Shown here: positions 1-4,387 of the stretch, piece by piece
How the letters are laid out: each line of letters begins with the position of its first letter
Numbering within the stretch: the stretch's first letter is position 1
Assembly (NCBI GenBank): GCA_947302065.1
Contig: CAMYUO010000178.1
Location: 1 to 5,001 of the forward strand
Direction: 5' to 3'
Length of the DNA stretch: 5,001 nucleotides
Source of the DNA: an uncultured Clostridia bacterium
Lineage (GTDB): Bacteria > Bacillota > Clostridia > Oscillospirales > Ruminococcaceae
Notes under the pieces: model-generated
What the model saw: the letters and a program-made list of their open reading frames with translations, nothing else
The model's database searches: none
Told to the model about the DNA's origin: nothing
Made by a program: the position numbers and the translations under genes

Positions 1-1408
1 CGCCTGCGGCGAACTGCTCTTCCTGCTGGGCAAATCTCTCACGCTGGTCGATAGGATCGTTCAGCTCGGAATAAGCGTTGCACATCTCTCTGCCGGTGAT
101 GAACAGCTCGAATCTCTCGACATACTCGGGAGCATCGGGCTTTCTCTTTGTCAGCGGTGAGATCTCAACAGGGTGATCCATAATGAATGTTGGCTGGATA
201 AGATTTTCCTCGACGAACTGCTCAAAGAACAGGTTGAGGATATCGCCCTTTGTATGTCTGTCCTCGAACTCGACGTGGTGCTGCTTTGCGAGCGCCTTTG
301 CCTCGTCGGTATCCTTTACCTGTGCAAAGTCAACGCCCGAATACTTCTTGACAGCCTCGATCATGGTAAGTCTTTCAAAAGGCTTGCCAAGGTCGATCTC
401 ATACTCGCCGTACGGAACGCAGGTCTTTCCGCAGACCTCCATTGCGACGTGTCTGAACATATTCTCGGTGAGGTCCATCATGCCGTGGTAATCGGTATAA
501 GCCTGATAAAGCTCCATAAGTGTGAACTCAGGGTTATGTCTTGCGTCAACGCCCTCGTTTCTGAAAACTCTGCCTATCTCATAGACTCTTTCAAGTCCGC
601 CGACGATAAGTCTTTTGAGGTAAAGCTCAAGGCTGATACGCAGCTTTACGTCCTCGTTGAGCGCATTGTAATGTGTCTCGAACGGTCTTGCAGCGGCGCC
701 GCCCGCATTTGAAACGAGCATAGGAGTTTCGACCTCCATAAAGCCCTGCGAGTCAAGATATCTTCTTATCGAAGAGATTATCTGCGAACGCTTGATGAAT
801 GTTTCCTTGACCTCTGGGTTGCAGATGAGGTCGGTATATCTCTGTCTGTAACGAACGTCGGTATTTGTCAGGCCGTGCCACTTTTCAGGCAGCGGCAGCA
901 GCGACTTTGAAAGCAGGGTTATCTTGTGGGCATGAACGGATATCTCGCCGCGTCTTGTTCTGAAAACGAAGCCGTCGATACCAACGATGTCGCCGATATC
1001 CCATGTTTTGAAGTCCTTGAAGGCTTCCTCGCCGATATCGTTCATTCTGACATAGACCTGAACTCTGTCGGTCTTGTCTCTTACGTCGATGAAGTTTGCC
1101 TTGCCCATATCACGCCATGACATGATCCTGCCTGCGATGCGGACATTTATCTGCTGTTCGTCGAGCAGCTGCTTGAACTTTTCTTCATCGCCCTGTGCCT
1201 GTGCTGTGCATGATGCTTCGAGCGTTTCATAGCTCAGCTTAGCTTTTGCGTTTGAAGATGTAACATCAAATCTTGTTATCTCAAACGGGTCGGCACCCTT
1301 TTCCTTGAGGGCGTTGAGCTTATCTATCCTTATCTGCTTGAGGCTGTTGACCTCTTCCTGCGAAAGCTCTTCTTCCTCTACGGGTGTTTCAAGTATCTCG
1401 TCACTCAT
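1..1408 (-). CDS. lysS: Lysyl-tRNA synthetase, class II (3' end cut by window)
   Basis: Class II lysyl-tRNA synthetase, a cytoplasmic enzyme that charges tRNA-Lys with lysine using ATP. About 469 residues are visible, against roughly 500 for the family. The product starts MSDEILETPVEEEELSQEEV, an acidic lead-in followed by a helical segment. The anticodon-binding OB fold begins near residue 89 (VRIAGRIMSWRDMGKANF, then the FIDVRDKTDRVQVYV strand). The catalytic domain follows: class II motif 1 with MEVETPML (E227-T228-P229) and motif 2 with VFRNEG at 281-286 continuing into RHNPEFT at 290-296. The last visible stretch, GREMCNAYSELNDP, is typical of LysS; motif 3 and the C-terminus lie beyond base 1. 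The start is ATG at 1408-1406, with AGGA at 1421-1418 and a 9-nt spacer. It lies 36 nt downstream of greA with no terminator between them, so the two are co-transcribed. No internal stops or frameshifts were seen. Confidence 0.97.
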   Translation of the reverse strand, partial: MSDEILETPVEEEELSQEEVNSLKQIRIDKLNALKEKGADPFEITRFDVTSSNAKAKLSYETLEASCTAQAQGDEEKFKQLLDEQQINVRIAGRIMSWRDMGKANFIDVRDKTDRVQVYVRMNDIGEEAFKDFKTWDIGDIVGIDGFVFRTRRGEISVHAHKITLLSKSLLPLPEKWHGLTNTDVRYRQRYTDLICNPEVKETFIKRSQIISSIRRYLDSQGFMEVETPMLVSNAGGAAARPFETHYNALNEDVKLRISLELYLKRLIVGGLERVYEIGRVFRNEGVDARHNPEFTLMELYQAYTDYHGMMDLTENMFRHVAMEVCGKTCVPYGEYEIDLGKPFERLTMIEAVKKYSGVDFAQVKDTDEAKALAKQHHVEFEDRHTKGDILNLFFEQFVEENLIQPTFIMDHPVEISPLTKRKPDAPEYVERFELFITGREMCNAYSELNDPIDQRERFAQQEEQFAAG

Positions 1409-1444
1409 TTATAACTTTCCTTTCGTATTAACTGTACAAAAAAA

Positions 1445-1921
1445 TTACTCTCTTGTGATTTCGAGGACTTCAAATTTGAGCAGACCTGCGGGTGCTTCCA
1501 CCTCGAAAACGTCGCCGACTTTCTTTCTGAGAGCGGCTTTGCCGATAGGTGACTCGTCGGAGATCTTGCCGTTATCTGGATCGGACTCTGTTGAGCCGAC
1601 GATCTGCAGTGTTTCTACCTCATCGAACTCGAGGTCTTTGATCTTGATCTTTGAGCCTACGCCGATCTCGTCGGTGGAGATCTCATCGTCCTCAACGACG
1701 ATAGCGTTTGCGATGAGCAGTTCCAGCTCGTTTATCTTGGATTCGAGGATAGCCTGCTCGTTCTTTGCCTCATCATACTCGGCGTTCTCGGAAAGGTCTC
1801 CGAAAGAACGTGCTTCTTTGAGCTTCTGAGCGACCTCTTTACGCTTGACGGTAACAAGGTACTCTCTCTCCTCAACTAATTTCTCATAACCTGCTCTTGA
1901 AACGGTCTTAGCATTTGCCAT
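1445..1921 (-). CDS. greA: Transcription elongation factor GreA
   Basis: GreA binds the secondary channel of RNA polymerase and stimulates cleavage of the backtracked transcript 3' end, rescuing arrested complexes. The 158-residue product has the full family length. Residues 1-80 form the antiparallel coiled coil, with the diagnostic tip SFGDLSENAEYDEAK; D42 and E45 match the metal-coordinating acidic pair of E. coli GreA (D41, E44). Residues about 85-158 form the FKBP-like C-terminal domain, including the PIGKAALRKKVGD segment and the terminal FEVLEI strand. ATG at 1921-1919 follows AGGAG at 1935-1931 with a 9-nt spacer. The gene is first in an operon with lysS and has a consensus promoter about 70 nt upstream. 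The assignment is secure; the paralogue GreB is not expected in this group. Confidence 0.97.
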   Translation of the reverse strand: MANAKTVSRAGYEKLVEEREYLVTVKRKEVAQKLKEARSFGDLSENAEYDEAKNEQAILESKINELELLIANAIVVEDDEISTDEIGVGSKIKIKDLEFDEVETLQIVGSTESDPDNGKISDESPIGKAALRKKVGDVFEVEAPAGLLKFEVLEITRE

Positions 1922-1989
1922 GATAGCTCACTCCTAAATCTAAAATTTCTTTTAACGTACTTATTATAATAGCATACTGTCAAAATGAT

Positions 1990-2018
1990 ATTATACAGCA
2001 TTTCACCGCATTTGTCAA
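1990..2018 (-). promoter_or_regulatory. Consensus sigma-A promoter for greA-lysS
   Basis: Reading leftward, TTGACA (2018-2013) and TATAAT (1995-1990) are exact consensus hexamers separated by exactly 17 nt. The expected start is near 1983, giving a 5' UTR of about 62 nt before the greA ATG. A second TTGACA (1983-1978) and a second TATAAT (1968-1963) lie just downstream but are only 9 nt apart, so they are unlikely to work as a pair. Confidence 0.9.
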
Positions 2019-2086
2019 GCATTTTGCGCTTTCTGCGCATAGTTTTGAACTTATTGAAAACAATACTGTTTTAGTGCTATTTGCTA

Positions 2087-2115
2087 TTGACGAAAACCTA
2101 CTTTCGTGCTATACT
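2087..2115 (+). promoter_or_regulatory. Near-consensus sigma-A promoter reading into the hairpin array
   Basis: TTGACG (2087-2092) and TATACT (2110-2115) each match the consensus at 5 of 6 positions and are separated by 17 nt, so this is a strong candidate vegetative promoter. The predicted start is near 2122. It points away from greA, into a palindrome-rich region, and the first convincing gene in that direction is the sufC-type gene at 2479. The RNA would therefore be either a leader of about 355 nt for the suf genes or a separate non-coding RNA. The spacer contains a short inverted repeat, CGAAA (2091-2095) and TTTCG (2102-2106), that could be an operator; this is speculative. Confidence 0.8.
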
Positions 2116-2160
2116 AATCAAATGCAAGTCAATGGAATAATAGGTCTTTACTGAGATGGG

Positions 2161-2179
2161 TCAAGCCCTCAGGGCTTGA
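2161..2179. repeat. Hairpin 1: 8-bp perfect palindrome, TCA loop
   Basis: TCAAGCCC (2161-2168) is exactly complementary to GGGCTTGA (2172-2179), with a 3-nt loop. The preceding bases GGGTCAAG (2158-2165) are also exactly complementary to CTTGACCC (2334-2341), so the left arm has two alternative partners. Confidence 0.85.
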
Positions 2180-2204
2180 AGAAACCGAGATAACCGCCGG
2201 GCAA

Positions 2205-2234
2205 GGGAGCGCCCTCTCTTGCAGGGCAGCTCCC
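2205..2234. repeat. Hairpin 2: 11-bp stem with one bulge
   Basis: GGGAGCGCCCT (2205-2215) pairs with AGGGCAGCTCCC (2223-2234) except for one bulged A at 2228, with a 7-nt loop. A competing local pairing is GCAAG (2201-2205) with CTTGC (2218-2222). Further away, GCAAGGG (2201-2207) could pair with CCCTTGC (2272-2278). Confidence 0.8.
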
Positions 2235-2236
2235 TC

Positions 2237-2267
2237 TTTCAAAATAGTCCGCCGGACTATTTTGAAA
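2237..2267. repeat. Hairpin 3: 14-bp perfect palindrome, GCC loop
   Basis: The arms at 2237-2250 and 2254-2267 are exactly complementary over 14 bp (outer TTTCAAAATA, inner GTCC), with a 3-nt loop. This is the longest perfect hairpin in the window. It begins two bases after hairpin 2, and no T run follows on either strand, so a simple terminator is unlikely. Confidence 0.9.
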
Positions 2268-2273
2268 TTCACC

Positions 2274-2346
2274 CTTGCGGAGCGCACGAGGTAGGAGATT
2301 TCGCTGACTGCGGTCAGCGACAAGGGCTCTGCCCTTGACCCGCAAG
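2274..2346. repeat. Nested palindromes forming a possible three-way junction
   Basis: An outer stem, CTTGCGG (2274-2280) with CCGCAAG (2340-2346), encloses two hairpins. One is TCGCTGAC/GTCAGCGA (2301-2308 and 2313-2320, 8 bp, TGCG loop). The other is CAAGGGC/GCCCTTG (2321-2327 and 2331-2337, 7 bp, TCT loop). The two inner hairpins touch with no unpaired base between them and could stack coaxially. CC and six T follow directly. The T run can alternatively pair in GCCTTTTTT (2346-2354) with AAAGAAGGC (2360-2368), a 9-bp RNA stem with one G-U, which would disrupt any terminator. Confidence 0.6.
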
Positions 2347-2370
2347 CCTTTTTTACGAGAAAGAAGGCAC

Positions 2371-2391
2371 GAGAATGGCTTCGCCATTCTC
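2371..2391. repeat. Hairpin 6: 9-bp perfect palindrome, TTC loop
   Basis: GAGAATGGC (2371-2379) pairs exactly with GCCATTCTC (2383-2391) around a 3-nt loop. It is followed after four bases by the next hairpin. No T run follows. Confidence 0.85.
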
Positions 2392-2395
2392 TCGG

Positions 2396-2419
2396 GAGTA
2401 ACCGTGGTAACGGTTACTC
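2396..2419. repeat. Hairpin 7: 10-bp perfect palindrome, GGTA loop
   Basis: GAGTAACCGT (2396-2405) pairs exactly with ACGGTTACTC (2410-2419). It is the last palindrome before the sufC-type gene, ending 59 nt before its ATG. The A/T-rich stretch that follows (2427-2465) contains TACAAT at 2449-2454, a possible -10 element, but I found no -35 at proper spacing. Confidence 0.85.
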
Positions 2420-2478
2420 TGTGACACGAAAAACCTGTTATTATTGCTTACAATCATTATCAAAAGAGGAGAGATATA

Positions 2479-3201
2479 ATGCTCAGACTTGAAAATATAA
2501 GCTGGAAGCTTGAAGACGGGCGCGGCATTCTCAACGATGTGAGCCTTGAGATACCCGACAGCAAGCTTGTAGTTATCACAGGTCCCAACGGCGGCGGAAA
2601 GACGACTCTCGCAAAGACGGTAGCAGGTCTTATCACGCCGGAATCGGGAAAGATATTCTTTGACGGTGAGGACCTCACCGGACGTGACATCACGCAGCGT
2701 GCGAAAAAGGGCATAAGCTCTGCTTTTCAGCAGCCTGTGCGTTTCAAAGGATTGACGGTAAAGGATCTGCTGACGCTGGCTGCGGGCAGAGAGCTGAAAA
2801 GGCTCGAGCTTTGCGAGCTGCTCGGCAAGGTGGGACTTTGCAAGAACGATTACATTGACCGTGAGGTGAACGCATCACTTTCGGGCGGTGAGATAAAGCG
2901 CATCGAGATAGCTACGGTGCTTGCGAGAAACACAAAGCTGTCTATCTTTGATGAGCCTGAGGCAGGCATTGACCTGTGGAGCTTTGCAGGTCTTGTTGAT
3001 GTTTTCAAAGAGGTCAAGAAGAAATACAAGGGCACGCTGATGATAATTTCGCATCAGGAGCGTATTTTGCAGATCGCTGATGAGATAATCGTGATCTCGG
3101 GCGGAAAGGTCGAGGCGGCAGGAACTGCCGAGGAGATAATGCCTAAGCTCGTTTCGGGCAGCAGAACGCTCAGACCGTGTGAAAGGAGCGCAGCGGAATG
3201 A
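2479..3201 (+). CDS. sufC: Fe-S cluster assembly ATPase, SufC family (SmsC-like)
   Basis: ABC-type ATPase of the SUF family; it powers Fe-S cluster assembly in the cytosol by driving conformational change in the SufB-type scaffold, and is not a transporter. The 240 residues match the family's usual length of about 250. Visible motifs in order: Walker A GPNGGGKTT (35-43, K41), Q-loop FQQP (83-86), ABC signature LSGGE (134-138), Walker B LSIFDEPEAGID (154-165, D158 and E159) and H-loop ISHQER (H192). The FDEPEAGIDL stretch and the lack of membrane segments favour SufC over transporter ATPases. ATG at 2479 has AGGAG at 2467-2471 and a 7-nt spacer. The stop codon overlaps the next start as ATGA, implying translational coupling and a stoichiometric complex. 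No sufS, sufU or sufD follows, which resembles the minimal SMS arrangement. Confidence 0.93.
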   Translation: MLRLENISWKLEDGRGILNDVSLEIPDSKLVVITGPNGGGKTTLAKTVAGLITPESGKIFFDGEDLTGRDITQRAKKGISSAFQQPVRFKGLTVKDLLTLAAGRELKRLELCELLGKVGLCKNDYIDREVNASLSGGEIKRIEIATVLARNTKLSIFDEPEAGIDLWSFAGLVDVFKEVKKKYKGTLMIISHQERILQIADEIIVISGGKVEAAGTAEEIMPKLVSGSRTLRPCERSAAE

Positions 3202-4115
3202 ATGATATAACCAGACAGCTGCTTGAGATCATTTCGGATTTTGACGGCGAATTCAAGGGCGCTTACAACATTCGTGAGGACGGGCAGTGCGCTGCGAGAG
3301 AGTCCTCGGAGAACATAAAGATAGAATCAAAGCAGGACGCTCCGGGTCTTGTGATAAAGATAAAGCCGGGCACAAAGGGCGAGAAAGTTTTCATTCCTGC
3401 GTGCGTGACAAAAAGCGGCATAGACGACCTCGTTTACAATGATTTTTACGTTGGCGAGGGCGCTGATGTGACTATCGTTGCAGGCTGCGGCGTTCACAAC
3501 ACGGGTGAGGAAGAGGCTCGCCACAACGGCATACACAGGTTCTTCATCGAGAAAGATGCAAATGTCGTTTACGAGGAAAAGCATATCGGAACGGGCGAGG
3601 CAAGCGGTCCGAGAAAGATAGACCCTGTTACAGATGTCGAGCTTGGCGAGAATGCGAAGCTGACGATGGACACTGTTCAGCTCGGCGGCGTTGATAACAC
3701 GACGAGGGTGACAAGAGGCGTGCTCGGTGACGGCGCAAGGCTCATCATCAAGGAAAGGCTGATGACAAACGGCAAAGAGCAGGCAAAGACGGATTTCTAC
3801 GTTGAGCTAAAAGGCGAGAACAGCGGTGTTGACCTGATGTCGAGGTCTGTTGCGAGGGACGAGTCATATCAGGAGTATCACAGCGTTATCAAGGGCATGA
3901 ATGTATGCACGGGACATTCGGAGTGCGATGCGATACTTGTCGGAAACGGCAAGGTGTCGGCGTCACCGCAGCTCGATGCGGAGCACCCCGATGCAGCGCT
4001 GATACACGAGGCGGCTATCGGAAAGATAGCAGGCGAGCAGCTGCTCAAGCTGCGGACTCTCGGACTGACCGAGGAAGAGGCAGAGCAGAAGATAATCTCG
4101 GGATTCCTGAAATAG
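3198..4115 (+). CDS. sufB: Short SufB/SufD-family Fe-S scaffold protein (SmsB-like)
   Basis: Predicted scaffold partner of the preceding ATPase, assembling nascent Fe-S clusters. The 305 residues are much shorter than E. coli SufB (about 495) or SufD (about 420): the N-terminal domain is missing and the beta-helix core plus C-terminal helices remain. The C-terminal signature is clear: GHSECDAILVG, then P256, then IHEAAIGKIAGEQL and the closing GLTEEEAEQKIISGF. By alignment from memory, C243 corresponds to E. coli SufB C405 and E271 to E434, the sulfur-accepting cysteine and its essential glutamate; H270 matches the conserved histidine. Other cysteines are C31, C69, C97 and C237. ATG at 3198 overlaps the sufC stop, with AAGGAG at 3183-3188. 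A strong terminator follows 10 nt after the stop. It could also be annotated SufD, but the retained Cys and Glu favour SufB-like function. Confidence 0.87.
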   Translation: MNDITRQLLEIISDFDGEFKGAYNIREDGQCAARESSENIKIESKQDAPGLVIKIKPGTKGEKVFIPACVTKSGIDDLVYNDFYVGEGADVTIVAGCGVHNTGEEEARHNGIHRFFIEKDANVVYEEKHIGTGEASGPRKIDPVTDVELGENAKLTMDTVQLGGVDNTTRVTRGVLGDGARLIIKERLMTNGKEQAKTDFYVELKGENSGVDLMSRSVARDESYQEYHSVIKGMNVCTGHSECDAILVGNGKVSASPQLDAEHPDAALIHEAAIGKIAGEQLLKLRTLGLTEEEAEQKIISGFLK

Positions 4116-4125
4116 AGAAAAAATC

Positions 4126-4155
4126 AGAGGACAGTTTGGAACTGTCCTCTTTTTT
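4126..4155 (+). terminator. Intrinsic terminator of the sufC-sufB operon
   Basis: AGAGGACAGTT (4126-4136) pairs perfectly with AACTGTCCTCT (4140-4150) around a TGG loop, followed directly by a T run to 4155. The stem begins 10 nt after the stop codon. An A-rich stretch precedes the stem (4117-4123), so weaker termination on the opposite strand is possible for transcripts reading leftward past galE. Confidence 0.93.
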
Positions 4156-4256
4156 GTACAATAAATCCAAGCGTACTGTGATAGTATGGCTTGTTTGATA
4201 GCTGTGGAAATTCTTCTGAAAAGTGTTTTCTCTGAACTCTCTCGGAACCCTTACTC

Positions 4257-4307
4257 ATTTTTCGTTACAGGGGACTATTATTTTTCAAGTCCCCTGTGGC
4301 GAAAAAT
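4257..4307. repeat. Two-step 18-bp inverted repeat
   Basis: Outer arms ATTTTTCG (4257-4264) and CGAAAAAT (4300-4307) and inner arms ACAGGGGACT (4267-4276) and AGTCCCCTGT (4288-4297) are both perfect. They are separated by a symmetrical 2x2 mismatch (TT/GG) and close an 11-nt loop. No T run follows on either strand, so this is not a canonical terminator; a dispersed intergenic palindrome or an mRNA 3'-end stabilising structure is more likely. Confidence 0.75.
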
Positions 4308-4331
4308 CAATAAAAGGTTTCTGAAAGGGGT

Positions 4332-4367
4332 TTGGGGAAAACTCTTCTCCAAAAGAGTTCTCCCCAA
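4332..4367 (-). terminator. Stem-loop downstream of galE, possible terminator
   Basis: TTGGGGA (4332-4338) pairs with TCCCCAA (4361-4367), and AACTCTT (4340-4346) with AAGAGTT (4353-4359). There is one mismatch between the two blocks and a 6-nt loop. It starts 20 nt past the galE stop in the leftward direction, where a terminator would be expected, but what follows is ACCCCTTTC and not a clean T run. The adjoining G-rich stretch (4327-4337) resembles intergenic repeats I recall from Ruminococcus relatives, so it may also be a dispersed repeat. Confidence 0.5.
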
Positions 4368-4387
4368 TTATCAGACAAATTATTCTG

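Larger units (their letters stand above)
2122..2354 (+). ncRNA. Candidate structured RNA or suf leader segment
   Basis: This segment runs from the predicted start of the 2087-2115 promoter to a run of six T at 2349-2354. It contains hairpins at 2161-2179, 2205-2234 and 2237-2267. These are followed by a possible three-way junction: outer stem CTTGCGG (2274-2280) with CCGCAAG (2340-2346), enclosing two directly abutting hairpins at 2301-2320 and 2321-2337. The T run starts two bases after the outer stem, as an intrinsic terminator would. No credible protein gene fits here. I compared it from memory with common riboswitch cores (TPP, SAM-I, lysine, cobalamin, c-di-GMP) and with SRP RNA and recognised none. 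It could be an independent RNA, an attenuated leader, or only a cluster of dispersed palindromes downstream of a promoter. Confidence 0.35.
4156..4387. other. Non-coding gap between convergent sufB and galE
   Basis: This 232-bp A/T-rich stretch holds no credible gene. A 75-codon open frame crosses it rightward and runs into the 3' end of galE, but it has no ribosome binding site and spans both inverted repeats, so I treat it as chance. The left half (4156-4250) shows no recognisable feature. The right half contains two large stem-loops, listed separately. Confidence 0.6.

Noticed and set aside
173..1120. Rightward open frames within the lysS region, including one of 179 codons
   Set aside because: They are antisense shadows of lysS, whose reading frame shows unmistakable class II synthetase motifs throughout.
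1305..1829. A rightward 174-codon open frame opposite greA
   Set aside because: It is a serine-rich antisense shadow of greA and the start of lysS, with no ribosome binding site.
2122..2154. A 10-codon open frame beginning with ATG at the predicted start of the rightward transcript, a possible leaderless leader peptide
   Set aside because: It has no ribosome binding site, no run of a regulatory amino acid, and the start-site position is only predicted, so chance is likely.
2145..2200. CTGAGA followed by GGGT and ACC words, suggestive of a TPP riboswitch
   Set aside because: The conserved ACCTGAT and downstream GCGTAGGGA elements of the thi-box are absent and the downstream genes are not thiamine-related.
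2129..2387. Two overlapping leftward open frames of 64 and 72 codons in the hairpin region
   Set aside because: They translate the palindromes themselves, have no ribosome binding site, resemble no known protein, and the strong promoter here points the other way.
2158..2419. CRISPR array
   Set aside because: The palindromes differ in sequence and length, with no repeated unit, no regular spacers and no cas genes.
2421..2454. GTGACA (2421-2426) and TACAAT (2449-2454) as a sufC-proximal promoter
   Set aside because: The spacing is 22 nt, outside the normal 16-18 range, and no better-spaced partner was found for either hexamer.
3905..4198. A rightward 97-codon open frame overlapping the end of sufB
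   Set aside because: It is an out-of-frame shadow of sufB that runs through the intrinsic terminator.
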